Assembly: GCF_000598065.1 (NCBI RefSeq)
Contig: NZ_KK082149.1
Span: 51,371 to 89,883 of the forward strand
Origin: Paenibacillus darwinianus
GTDB taxonomy: Bacteria; Bacillota; Bacilli; Paenibacillales; Paenibacillaceae
Direction of reading: 5' to 3'
Length of the DNA: 38,513 nt
Position numbers and translations under genes: made by a program. Positions 7,076 to 15,788 of this stretch are shown here, piece after piece. The notes beneath the pieces are model-generated. The model was not told the origin of the DNA and made no database searches. It worked only from the letters and a program-made list of their open reading frames with translations. The stretch's first letter is position 1. Every line of letters begins with the position of its first letter.

Positions 7076-9022
7076 TTGAAAATCTCGGGTGCAACGGTCA
7101 GGCGGCGCCTGTTCTTTGTCCTCTTGGGGGCGATCGTCGCCTTTCTCGCCTTGGCGGTCCGCCTTGGTTATGTGCAGCTCTGGAACGGCAAGGAGCTTGC
7201 GGCTAAGGCGGAGGACTCTTGGCGCAGGAACATTCCGTTCTCCGCCAAGCGCGGGGAAATTCTGGATCGCAACGGCATCAGGCTGGCTTACAACATCAGT
7301 TCGCCGACGGTGATGGCGATTCCCGCTCAGGTGAAGGACCCTGCGGGGACGGCTGCCAAGCTGGCCAAAGCGTTAGGCATGAAGGAAGAAACCCTCTACG
7401 GGCTGATCACCAAAAAACAGCTCATTGTCCGCATCCAGCCCGGAGGCCGAAAAATCTCAACGGAAAAAGCGCAGCAAATCCGGGGATTGGGTCTTCCGGG
7501 CATTGTTGTTGCCGAGGACAATAAGCGATATAATCCATACGGCTCCTTCGCGGCGCATGTTCTCGGCTTTACGGGGATCGACAATCAAGGGCTGACCGGT
7601 GTGGAGTTGACGTATGACAAGCTGCTCAGCGGCCTGTCCGGCAGCGTCTCGTTTCTTTCGGATGCCAAAGGCCGGCAAATGCCCGGTTCCTCGGATACGT
7701 ACAGCAAGCCGAAGGACGGACTCAACCTTCAACTGACGATCGACAAGCAAATCCAGTCGATCATGGAGCGAGAGCTGGATCAAGCGATGGTGAAGCATCG
7801 GGCCGACAGCGTTTTCGCCATTGCTATGGATCCGAATAATGGGGAAATACTCGCGATGGCGAGCCGGCCGACATACGAACCGGCCAAATTTCGCGAGGTG
7901 CCTGCCGAAATCTATAACCGGAACCTGCCGATCTGGATGACGTACGAGCCGGGATCGACGTTCAAAATCATCACGCTGGCGGCCGCGCTGCAAGAGAAGA
8001 AGGTCGATTTGAAGAACGAGCGGTTTTTCGACCCGGGCGCGATCGAGGTCGGCGGGGCGCGGCTGCGCTGCTGGAAAAAAGGCGGTCACGGCAGCCAGAC
8101 TTTTCTGGAAGTGGTCGAAAACTCATGCAACCCCGGCTTTGTTACACTGGGGCAACGTTTGGGTAAAGATAAGCTGTTCCAGTACATACGGAATTTCGGC
8201 TTCGGTGCCAAGACCGGCATCGATCTCCGCGGCGAAGGGAACGGCATTCTGTTCAAGCTGAACCGGGTCGGTCCGGTAGAACTCGCTACGACGGCTTTCG
8301 GGCAAGGTGTTTCGGTAACGCCGATCCAGCAGATTGCTGCCGTATCGGCGGCGATCAATGGCGGGACCTTGTATAAACCGCATGTGGCGAAGGCCTGGTA
8401 CCAGCCCGAGACCGGTCGGATCATCGATACCATTGAACCGGAGAAGGTGCGGCAGGTGATCTCGCCCGAGACGTCGAAGCAGGTACGGGAAGCGCTCGAG
8501 AGCGTCGTAGCCAAAGGCACCGGCCGGAACGCGTTCATCGACGGCTACCGTGTCGGCGGCAAAACGGGCACGGCGCAGAAGGTGATCAACGGACGGTATT
8601 CGCCGAACGAGCATATCGTGTCGTTCGTCGGCTTCGCGCCCGCGGACGATCCCAAGATCGTCATTTATGTCGCCGTCGACAATCCGCAGGGCATTCAGTT
8701 CGGGGGACTCGTCGCCGCACCGATCGTCCGCAACATCATGGCCGATGCGCTCGTCCAGCTCGGCGTGGAGCCGAGGAAGGACCAGCTTCCCCGTGATTAC
8801 AAATTCGGCGAGACACCGGTCGTCACCGTTCCGAATCTCGTCGGCAAGACGGTGTCGGAACTTTACGAGGATTTGAATATGAATTTCAATCTGGCTTCCG
8901 CCGGCACGGGCAGCACCGTAATCCGGCAGGCTCCGGCTGCCGGCGCGCGGGTGGAGCGGGGCTCGACGATCCGTATCTATTTGGGGAAAGACAATGTTGA
9001 AATTCAAGAAGATGGTTCATAA
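7076..9022 (+). CDS. spoVD: SpoVD, sporulation-specific class B penicillin-binding protein
   Basis: A 648-residue transpeptidase that acts with SpoVE to make the spore cortex peptidoglycan. It has an N-terminal membrane anchor (about residues 10-32) and a dimerisation domain starting near SAKRGEILDRNG. The transpeptidase domain has S294-T-F-K297, S350-C-N352 and K496-T-G498. One C-terminal PASTA repeat (about 580-640) begins at VTVPNLVGKTVSELYEDL. The SCN form of the second motif, the single PASTA repeat and the position directly after pbpB all support SpoVD over a vegetative PBP. The TTG start at 7076 follows GGAGGAGG at about 7061-7068. The gap of 147 bases from pbpB leaves room for its own promoter. 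Confidence 0.94.
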   Translation: MKISGATVRRRLFFVLLGAIVAFLALAVRLGYVQLWNGKELAAKAEDSWRRNIPFSAKRGEILDRNGIRLAYNISSPTVMAIPAQVKDPAGTAAKLAKALGMKEETLYGLITKKQLIVRIQPGGRKISTEKAQQIRGLGLPGIVVAEDNKRYNPYGSFAAHVLGFTGIDNQGLTGVELTYDKLLSGLSGSVSFLSDAKGRQMPGSSDTYSKPKDGLNLQLTIDKQIQSIMERELDQAMVKHRADSVFAIAMDPNNGEILAMASRPTYEPAKFREVPAEIYNRNLPIWMTYEPGSTFKIITLAAALQEKKVDLKNERFFDPGAIEVGGARLRCWKKGGHGSQTFLEVVENSCNPGFVTLGQRLGKDKLFQYIRNFGFGAKTGIDLRGEGNGILFKLNRVGPVELATTAFGQGVSVTPIQQIAAVSAAINGGTLYKPHVAKAWYQPETGRIIDTIEPEKVRQVISPETSKQVREALESVVAKGTGRNAFIDGYRVGGKTGTAQKVINGRYSPNEHIVSFVGFAPADDPKIVIYVAVDNPQGIQFGGLVAAPIVRNIMADALVQLGVEPRKDQLPRDYKFGETPVVTVPNLVGKTVSELYEDLNMNFNLASAGTGSTVIRQAPAAGARVERGSTIRIYLGKDNVEIQEDGS

Positions 9023-9200
9023 TGGAACTAGAAGAATTTGCAGGTTTACCGGGGCCCCCGAAAAGATTAGGATTAAACTTCGAAGGTTTACTTCATTTAT
9101 TTGGGATAAAGTCCGACCGCGGGGCTTCAAAAAGAAATAGGAAATAAGCTTTGAAGCTTCGCATTATTTTTTGGGGAATTAGGATATGGAGGAAAATTGT
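9023..9200 (+). other. AT-rich gap between spoVD and murE
   Basis: This 178-base gap is visibly richer in A and T than the genes around it. It contains a CTTCGAAG palindrome flanked by AAA and TTT, a CGGGGCCCCCG block, and the direct repeat AAGCTT-TG-AAGCTT followed after a few bases by six T. None of these forms a convincing terminator, and I found no clear -35/-10 pair, though the composition suggests a regulatory region before murE. Confidence 0.4.
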
Positions 9201-10685
9201 ATGCAGCTGAGTGAATTTTCGGCCATGCTGTTGACCGCTAAACAGGAAGGCGGAGAAGCGCAGATCACCGGCATCGAAACGGACTCCCGCAAAGTAAAGC
9301 CGGGTGACCTGTTTATCTGTTTGCCGGGCCATACTGTGGACGGCCATGATTATGCCCAGGATGCCGTAGACCGCGGCGCGACCGCACTCGTGGTCCAGCG
9401 CAGGCTCGATGCCGCCGTGCCGCAGATCGTCGTCAAGGACAGCAGGCTGGCGATGGCGGTCATGGCCGGCCTGTTTTACGGCAATCCGAGCGAACGGATG
9501 AAGCTGATCGGCGTCACCGGGACGAACGGCAAGACGACGGTTACCTATCTGGTGGAAAAAATTATGCAGGGTGCCGGCTTCCCGGCCGGCGTTATCGGCA
9601 CGATCGAACGGCGGTACGCCGGGCGGACCTTCCCGATGTCGGGCACGACGCCGGAAGCGCTTGATCTGCAGCGGTATTTGCACGACATGGCGGAGGCCGG
9701 AACCGCATATTGCGCGATGGAGGTGTCGTCACATGCGCTTGAGCAGGGGCGGGTGAAGGGCTGCCACTTCCGTACGGTCGTATTCACGAATCTGACGCAG
9801 GACCATCTGGATTACCACGGCACAATGGAACGGTACGCCGCAGCCAAGGAGCTGCTGTTTGCCCGGCTTGGCAATACATATCCGGCGGAAGCGGAGCGTC
9901 GTTCATATGCCGTCTTGAATGCCGATGACGGGGCGTCGGCCTCGTTTACGCGGGCAACCTCGGCCGAGGTGATCACCTATGGCGTTGACCGGGAGGCGGA
10001 CATCCGGGCATCGGATATCCGCATTACCGCCACAGGAACCTCGTTCCACGTCGCCACCTTCCGGGGGGAAACGGATATTACGCTGCGGATGGTCGGGAAA
10101 TTTAACGTTTACAACGCGTTGGCGGCGCTGGGCGCCGCACTGATCGAGGGCATATCGCTCGAGGCGGCCAAAGCGAGCCTTGAAGCGGTGCCGGGTGTGC
10201 CGGGCAGGGTGGAGGCCGTCGATGCGGGACAGTCGTTCGCGGTCGTCGTCGACTATGCGCACACGCCGGACGGACTGGAGAACGTCCTCAAGGCCGTACG
10301 CGAATTCGCGGCCCGCAAGGTGTACTGCGTATTCGGCTGCGGCGGCGACCGGGACCGGACGAAGCGGCCCATCATGGGGCGCATTGCGGCGTCCTATGCC
10401 GATTACGTCATCGTCACCTCCGACAATCCGCGCACGGAGGAGCCGCACGCCATTCTGGCCGATATAGAGGCAGGACTTCAGGCGGACGGGGTACCCGCCG
10501 AGCGCTACGAGCTGATTGCCGACCGCCGCGCGGCGATTGAAAAAGCGGTTGAAATGGCAAGCCCCGACGATGTAGTATTGATTGCGGGGAAAGGCCATGA
10601 AACGTACCAGATCATCGGCAAAGAAACGTTTGACTTCGACGACAGGCTCGTTGCCGAACAAGCGATAAGGAGAATACATCCGTGA
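9201..10685 (+). CDS. murE: MurE, UDP-MurNAc-tripeptide synthetase (meso-DAP adding)
   Basis: A 494-residue cytoplasmic ligase that uses ATP to add the third amino acid to UDP-MurNAc-L-Ala-D-Glu. The N-terminal substrate domain has the ETDSRKVKPGDLF block. The central domain has the ATP loop GVTGTNGKTT and the TQDHLDYHGTM block. The C-terminal domain carries D408-N-P-R411, the motif of meso-diaminopimelate-adding enzymes, so the wall should be of the A1-gamma type. I prefer the ATG at 9201, eight bases after GGAGG at 9188-9192, over the in-frame ATG at 9186, which overlaps that ribosome site. It overlaps murF by four bases. The dapL gene later in the window would supply the DAP precursor. Confidence 0.96.
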   Translation: MQLSEFSAMLLTAKQEGGEAQITGIETDSRKVKPGDLFICLPGHTVDGHDYAQDAVDRGATALVVQRRLDAAVPQIVVKDSRLAMAVMAGLFYGNPSERMKLIGVTGTNGKTTVTYLVEKIMQGAGFPAGVIGTIERRYAGRTFPMSGTTPEALDLQRYLHDMAEAGTAYCAMEVSSHALEQGRVKGCHFRTVVFTNLTQDHLDYHGTMERYAAAKELLFARLGNTYPAEAERRSYAVLNADDGASASFTRATSAEVITYGVDREADIRASDIRITATGTSFHVATFRGETDITLRMVGKFNVYNALAALGAALIEGISLEAAKASLEAVPGVPGRVEAVDAGQSFAVVVDYAHTPDGLENVLKAVREFAARKVYCVFGCGGDRDRTKRPIMGRIAASYADYVIVTSDNPRTEEPHAILADIEAGLQADGVPAERYELIADRRAAIEKAVEMASPDDVVLIAGKGHETYQIIGKETFDFDDRLVAEQAIRRIHP

Positions 10686-12094
10686 TTAAACGAACGATAG
10701 CCGAATTGGCCATGATGTGCGGAGGCGAGCCCAATGCTGCGGCCGAGGCGGAAAGAGACAGGACGGTAAACGGCGTCGCAACCGACTCCCGCGGACTGAC
10801 GGAAGGGCGCCTGTTTGTGCCCTTGACGGGAGAACGGTTCGACGGCCATGAATATGTCGAATCCTGCTTTGGGCGCGGCGCTGCGCTGGCGCTGTGGTCC
10901 CAGGACCGGCCCGTGCCGGAGCAGCTGGCGCAGCGACCGCTGCTGATCGTGCGCGATACGCTGGAGGCGCTGCAGAAGCTGGCGCGGGCATACCGGCTGG
11001 AACTGCAGGTTAAGGTGGTCGGCATCACCGGCAGCAACGGGAAGACGACGACCAAGGATTTGACAGCCGCCGTGCTTGCCGCTGCCTATCGCGTACATAA
11101 AACCGAAGGCAACCTGAATAATCACATCGGGTTGCCTCTCACCATTTTACGCATGGACGAGGATGCGGAATGCGCCGTTCTGGAGATGGGCATGAGCGGA
11201 TTCGGAGAAATCGAGCTGCTGGCCGCCATTGCGTTGCCCGACATCGCAGTCGTGACGAACATTGGCGACGCCCATCTGCTCCAGCTGGGATCCCGTGAGG
11301 GCATTGCCAAGGCGAAGCTCGAAATCGCTTCGGGCCTGCGTCCCGGCGGGACGATCCTGATTAACGGCGACGAGCCGCTGCTGACGGTCGGCATCCGTGA
11401 CGCCAAGCTGTCGGAAGGGGCCGACGTGCAGACGTTCGGACTCGGAGAAGGACATGATTGGTCGGCCGGCTCGATTGCGGTCGGCGCGAAAGAATCGGCG
11501 TTTACCGTCAAAGCGGACGGTTCGACAGCCAGGCTGGGCGGCGCGTTCAAAATCCCGGTTCCGGGACGCCACAATGTGTCGAATGCGCTCGCGGCCGTTG
11601 CGGTCGGCGCGCTGCTCGGACTTACGGACGATCAAATCCGCAGCGGCTTGTCGGGGGCAAAGCTGACCGGGATGCGCATCGAGACGGTAACCGCGCACAA
11701 TGGCGCGACGATTCTCAACGACGCATACAACGCCAACCCGACCGCCGTACGCGCCGCCATCGCGCTGGTAGCGGAGCTGACCGGCTTCGGCCGCAAATGG
11801 CTGGTGCTGGCCGACATGCTGGAGCTCGGCCCGGAGGAGGAAAAGCTACACTACGATACAGGCGCCGCCATATCGCCGGATACGGTCGACCGTGTGCTGA
11901 CGTTCGGCACGCTCGCCCGGCATATCGCGGAAGGCGCATCCGCAGGGCTTGGGGCGGAGCGCGTCGTTCATTTTGACGGGAAGGCCGAGCTTGCCGCTTA
12001 TTTGCGGGAGCACGTCGCCGCGGACGATCTGGTGCTGGTGAAAGGCTCGCGGGGCATGAGAATGGAAGAAATCGTCCAATTCATGGCGCGATGA
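10682..12094 (+). CDS. murF: MurF, UDP-MurNAc-pentapeptide synthetase
   Basis: A 470-residue ATP-dependent ligase that adds D-Ala-D-Ala to the UDP-MurNAc-tripeptide, completing the cytoplasmic pentapeptide. Evidence is the N-terminal TDSRGLTEGRLFVPL block, the ATP loop G117-S-N-G-K-T-T, the EGNLNNHIGLPLTIL block typical of MurF, the EMGMSGFGEIELL segment and NDAYNANPTAVRAAI in the C-terminal domain. The GTG start overlaps the murE stop by four bases and has AAGGAG at 10667-10672. murF sits inside the cluster here, whereas in Bacillus subtilis it lies elsewhere with ddl; the location is common in other bacteria. It is followed without a gap by mraY. Confidence 0.96.
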   Translation: MIKRTIAELAMMCGGEPNAAAEAERDRTVNGVATDSRGLTEGRLFVPLTGERFDGHEYVESCFGRGAALALWSQDRPVPEQLAQRPLLIVRDTLEALQKLARAYRLELQVKVVGITGSNGKTTTKDLTAAVLAAAYRVHKTEGNLNNHIGLPLTILRMDEDAECAVLEMGMSGFGEIELLAAIALPDIAVVTNIGDAHLLQLGSREGIAKAKLEIASGLRPGGTILINGDEPLLTVGIRDAKLSEGADVQTFGLGEGHDWSAGSIAVGAKESAFTVKADGSTARLGGAFKIPVPGRHNVSNALAAVAVGALLGLTDDQIRSGLSGAKLTGMRIETVTAHNGATILNDAYNANPTAVRAAIALVAELTGFGRKWLVLADMLELGPEEEKLHYDTGAAISPDTVDRVLTFGTLARHIAEGASAGLGAERVVHFDGKAELAAYLREHVAADDLVLVKGSRGMRMEEIVQFMAR

Positions 12095-12108
12095 CGGGAG
12101 GAAGCGTG

Positions 12109-13071
12109 TTGGATATCAAAGTCATATTATTTGCGCTTGGCGTTTCCTTTCTGCTGGCCGTGCTGCTCGGGCCCTTATTTATTCCTCTGCTTCGCCGCAT
12201 GAAGTTCGGCCAGGAGGTGCGGTCGGACGGTCCGCAGAGTCACCTGAAAAAGAGAGGGACTCCCACCATGGGCGGCATTATCATCATGCTGGCCTTCCTT
12301 ATTTCGTTTCTGAAATTTTCCGACCGCACAATGGAGTTCTGGGTGCTGCTTACCGCGTCGCTCGGCTTCGGGCTGGTCGGTTTTCTGGACGATTATATCA
12401 AAATCGCTTTTAAACGCTCGCTCGGCTTGACAGCGCGGCAGAAGTTGGCCGGTCAGCTGCTTTTCTCGGTGCTCGTATGCGTCATGCTGTACCGGATGGA
12501 TCACAGCACGGCGCTTGCGGTCCCCGGCACAGGCTGGAGCTTCGACCTGGGCTGGCTCTATTACCCGTTCGTCGTGCTGATGCTGTTTGCGATCAGCAAC
12601 GCGGTCAACTTTACGGATGGTGTAGACGGCCTGTTGTCAGGTACGAGCGCGGTAGCATTTGCGGCGTTCACGCTCGTTGCGCTACAGGCTACGGAGCATG
12701 AATCGGCCGTATTCTCCGCCGCGATGATCGGCGCCGTGCTCGGTTTTCTCGTTTATAATGCGCATCCGGCTAAGGTGTTTATGGGCGACACTGGTTCGCT
12801 CGGGATCGGGGGAGGCATCGCCGCCGTGGCGATTCTCACCAAGACGGAGCTATTGTTTGTGATCATCGGCGGCGTTTTCGTCATTGAAATGGTTTCGGTC
12901 ATTCTGCAGGTGGGGTCGTTCAAGCTGCGCGGCAAGCGCATTTTTAAAATGAGTCCGATCCATCATCACTTTGAGCTGTCGGGCTGGTCCGAATGGAAGG
13001 TGGTTACCGTGTTCTGGGCCGCCGGCCTCTTGCTCGCCGCGGTCGGATTGGCGCTGCAGCGCGCTTGGTAA
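12109..13071 (+). CDS. mraY: MraY, phospho-MurNAc-pentapeptide translocase (lipid I synthesis)
   Basis: A 320-residue polytopic membrane enzyme that transfers phospho-MurNAc-pentapeptide to undecaprenyl phosphate, giving lipid I. About ten hydrophobic segments are visible. Signatures are KFGQ...GPQSHLKKRGTPTMGG, the catalytic FLDDYIK, AVNFTDGVDGL, FMGDTGSLGIGG and the IHHHFEL loop. The frame is open from an ATG at 12091 that overlaps the murF stop, but GGGAGGA lies at about 12096-12102, inside that extension. The TTG at 12109 (giving M-D-I-K-V-I-L-F) is therefore the likelier start, with GTG at 12106 the alternative. Co-transcription with murF is near certain. Confidence 0.95.
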   Translation: MDIKVILFALGVSFLLAVLLGPLFIPLLRRMKFGQEVRSDGPQSHLKKRGTPTMGGIIIMLAFLISFLKFSDRTMEFWVLLTASLGFGLVGFLDDYIKIAFKRSLGLTARQKLAGQLLFSVLVCVMLYRMDHSTALAVPGTGWSFDLGWLYYPFVVLMLFAISNAVNFTDGVDGLLSGTSAVAFAAFTLVALQATEHESAVFSAAMIGAVLGFLVYNAHPAKVFMGDTGSLGIGGGIAAVAILTKTELLFVIIGGVFVIEMVSVILQVGSFKLRGKRIFKMSPIHHHFELSGWSEWKVVTVFWAAGLLLAAVGLALQRAW

Positions 13072-13216
13072 CGACACGGTCGCTCATCCTGGATTGACCC
13101 CGACACCCTTGCGGCGTCGTTAGCGGAACGGACGGCCAGTGCATCGGAGGAACAGCCATCGCGGCTACCGACGTATTCATCGCCCGGCTTTTGAATAATG
13201 TAAGGGAGCGAACATC

Positions 13217-14641
13217 ATGAATCATCCGGAATCGTACAAGGGCCAGCGGGTCGTCGTGCTCGGTCTAGCCAGAAGCGGCGTCAGCGTGGCGAAGGTATTC
13301 CACGGGATCGGCGCGGAGGTCGTCGTGAACGACAGGAAGGACCGCGAGTCTTCGCCCGAAGCATCCGAGCTGGAGACGCTGGGCATCACGGTTATTTGCG
13401 GCGGACATCCCGAGGGACTCATCACGGCGGATACGGCGCTGTTGGTCAAAAACCCTGGCATTCCGTATACGGTCGAGCCTATAGCGCGGGCCTCGGAGCT
13501 GGGCGTAGAGATCGTGACCGAGGTTGAGGTCGCATACTGGCTGTCGCCGGCTCCGATTATCGGCATCACCGGCTCGAACGGCAAAACGACGACAACCACA
13601 TGGACGGGCGAACTGCTGCGCGCCGCCGGTCTCAAGCCGATCATCGCGGGCAATATCGGTACCCCTTTGTGCGAGGCCGCGATAGCCGCAGAACCGGACA
13701 ATTGGCTCGTCGCCGAGCTCAGCAGCTTTCAATTGAAGGGAACGAACGCATTCCGTCCGCGCGTCGCTGTCCTGCTCAACCTGGCAGAGACGCATCTGGA
13801 TTATCACGGGGGCATGGACGACTATGTCGCTTCCAAGGCCAAGCTGTTCGCGAACCTGACGGAGGTCGACACTGCGGTGCTGAATTGGGACGATGCCGTT
13901 TGCCGGCAACTGGCGGACTCGGTCAAGGCCAAGCTGCTGCCGTTCTCCCTGAAGCACAAGCTTGCCGAAGGCGTATGCGTCGAGCCGCCGTTCCGGGACG
14001 GAGAGACGGAGGCGGAAGCGCCTGCGCGCATGATCGTCTGGCGGCGGGCGGAAGGCGGAACGGAGATCGTCCGCGTGGATGAACTCGGCATACCGGGCAA
14101 GCATAACGCGGCCAATGCGCTTGCGGCCATAGCCGCATCCCTGGCCGCAGGCGCGGACCCGGCAGCGCTGGCTGCGCCGCTGCGGGATTTCCGCGGCGTG
14201 GAGCACCGGTTGGAGTTTGTAGCCGTCAAGAACGACGTCCGCTATTACAACGATTCGAAAGCGACGAATCCAACGGCCACGACGATGTCCGTCCGCTCGC
14301 TGCAGGGGCGAATCGTATTGTTGGCGGGAGGGCTTGACCGCGGCTCGGATTATATGGAGCTGCTGCCGCTGTTCAAGGAACGGGTCGCGGCGGTTGTTGC
14401 CGTCGGCGAGACGCGCGCCAAGATTGCGAAGGTGGCGGAGCTTGCGGGTTTACGCTCGGTCAAAACGGTCGATCCTTTGGAGGACGCCGAGACGACGCTC
14501 CGACAGGCGGTGCGCGAGGCGGCATTGCTCGCGCAGCCCGGAGACATCGTGCTGCTGTCGCCCGCATGCGCGAGCTGGGACATGTTTGAGTCGTACGAGC
14601 AGCGGGGGCGCATTTTTAAACAATCGGCGCATACCTTGTAA
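13217..14641 (+). CDS. murD: MurD, UDP-MurNAc-L-Ala:D-Glu ligase
   Basis: A 474-residue cytoplasmic ligase that adds D-glutamate to UDP-MurNAc-L-alanine. The N-terminal Rossmann-like domain begins with VVVLGLARSGVSVA. The ATP loop is G119-S-N-G-K-T-T. NIGTPL, ELSSFQL and HLDYHGGMDDY follow in the central domain, and NDSKATNPTAT and LLSPACASWDMFESYEQRG in the C-terminal domain are MurD hallmarks. The ATG has AAGGGAG at 13202-13208 upstream. A 145-base gap separates it from mraY; I see a TTGACC near 13095 but no good -10, so no promoter is claimed. In the pathway it acts between MurC (not in this window) and MurE. Confidence 0.96.
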   Translation: MNHPESYKGQRVVVLGLARSGVSVAKVFHGIGAEVVVNDRKDRESSPEASELETLGITVICGGHPEGLITADTALLVKNPGIPYTVEPIARASELGVEIVTEVEVAYWLSPAPIIGITGSNGKTTTTTWTGELLRAAGLKPIIAGNIGTPLCEAAIAAEPDNWLVAELSSFQLKGTNAFRPRVAVLLNLAETHLDYHGGMDDYVASKAKLFANLTEVDTAVLNWDDAVCRQLADSVKAKLLPFSLKHKLAEGVCVEPPFRDGETEAEAPARMIVWRRAEGGTEIVRVDELGIPGKHNAANALAAIAASLAAGADPAALAAPLRDFRGVEHRLEFVAVKNDVRYYNDSKATNPTATTMSVRSLQGRIVLLAGGLDRGSDYMELLPLFKERVAAVVAVGETRAKIAKVAELAGLRSVKTVDPLEDAETTLRQAVREAALLAQPGDIVLLSPACASWDMFESYEQRGRIFKQSAHTL

Positions 14642-14664
14642 GTAGGGGGCCCGTCCCTACTTTC
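14641..14664 (+). other. Hairpin between murD and spoVE
   Basis: AGTAGGGG (14641-14648) pairs with TCCCTACT (14654-14661; one G-U) around a 5-base loop, followed by only three T in a row at 14661-14663. It starts on the last base of the murD stop. It could be a partial terminator or an RNA stability element that changes the murD to spoVE ratio. Confidence 0.45.
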
Positions 14665-14686
14665 CGATGTAAGAGGTGTCGCTCGC

Positions 14687-15784
14687 ATGACGAAAGCCCG
14701 AACTGCTCCCGACGTGTGGATGATCGGGTCGATCGCGCTGATTCTGGCCATCGGCCTGGTAATGGTGTACAGCGCAAGCGCCGTTCTGGCGTTCCACGAA
14801 TTCGGCGATTCGTTCTATTATTTGAAGCGTCAGCTGCTGTTCGCCGCGCTCGGAATCGGCGCGATGACGTTTACCGCAAACACCGGCTATTGGGTGTGGC
14901 GCAAAACGGCGATGGCCGGTCTGCTCATTTGTTTCGGCCTGCTGCTCATCGTGCTTATTCCCGGCATCGGCGTCGTGCGCGGAGGCGCGCGCAGCTGGCT
15001 CGGCATCAGCTCGTTCGGCATTCAGCCATCCGAGTTCATGAAACTGGCGATGGTTATTTTTCTCGCCAGATATTTATCCGACAAGCAGCAAGCGATCATG
15101 TCATTCACGAAGGGCCTGCTGCCGCCGCTCGCCATTATGGGAACGGCTTTCGGGCTGATCATGCTCCAGCCGGATCTCGGTACGGGCGCGGTCATGGTCG
15201 GCGCATCGCTGCTCGTCTTGTATACGTCAGGCGCCCGGCTGGCCCATCTCGGTTCGCTGGCGATGGTCGGCGCGGCCGGTCTTGTCGGCCTCATCCTTGC
15301 GGCTCCGTACCGGCTCCAGCGCATCACGGCTTTTCTCGATCCCTGGCAGGACCCGCTCGGCGCCGGCTATCAGGCGATTCAATCGCTTTACGCGATCGGT
15401 CCCGGCGGCTTGATCGGCCTGGGTCTCGGCATGAGCCGCCAGAAATACAATTATTTGCCGGAGCCGCAGACCGATTTCATTTTCTCGATCGTGTCCGAGG
15501 AGCTCGGCTTCATCGGCGGCGCTGCCGTCATACTGCTGTTTCTCGTTCTCGTCTGGCGCGGTTTGCGGACGGCGATTCTGGCACCCGATTCTTTCGGCAG
15601 CCTGCTGGCCGTCGGCATTATCGGCATCGTCGCCGTACAGGTATTCATCAACATCGGCGTCGTCATCGGCATGCTGCCGGTTACCGGCATTACGCTGCCG
15701 CTTGTCAGTTACGGAGGGTCTTCCTTGACGCTTCTGCTGACGGCGCTGGGCATTTTGCTTAATATATCCCGTTATTCGAGGTGA
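14687..15784 (+). CDS. spoVE: SpoVE/FtsW, SEDS peptidoglycan polymerase
   Basis: A 365-residue polytopic membrane protein of the SEDS family, which polymerises lipid II into glycan strands together with a class B PBP. About ten membrane segments are visible. Family motifs are MVYSASAV, FYYLKRQL, GARSWLGISSFGIQPSEFMKL, LMLQPDLGT-like IMLQPDLGTGAVM, GYQAIQSLYAIGPGG, LPEPQTDFIFSIVSEELGF and PVTGITLPLVSYGGSS. Position between murD and murG matches spoVE of Bacillus subtilis. Whether it serves only spores (SpoVE) or also vegetative division (FtsW) cannot be told from sequence; no second SEDS gene lies in this window. Its stop is embedded in the ribosome site of murG. Confidence 0.93.
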   Translation: MTKARTAPDVWMIGSIALILAIGLVMVYSASAVLAFHEFGDSFYYLKRQLLFAALGIGAMTFTANTGYWVWRKTAMAGLLICFGLLLIVLIPGIGVVRGGARSWLGISSFGIQPSEFMKLAMVIFLARYLSDKQQAIMSFTKGLLPPLAIMGTAFGLIMLQPDLGTGAVMVGASLLVLYTSGARLAHLGSLAMVGAAGLVGLILAAPYRLQRITAFLDPWQDPLGAGYQAIQSLYAIGPGGLIGLGLGMSRQKYNYLPEPQTDFIFSIVSEELGFIGGAAVILLFLVLVWRGLRTAILAPDSFGSLLAVGIIGIVAVQVFINIGVVIGMLPVTGITLPLVSYGGSSLTLLLTALGILLNISRYSR

Positions 15785-15788
15785 CGTT

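Noticed and set aside
9140-9175. AAGCTT repeat with T-run as a terminator before murE
   Set aside because: The loop would be only two bases and the stem is short; stability is doubtful.
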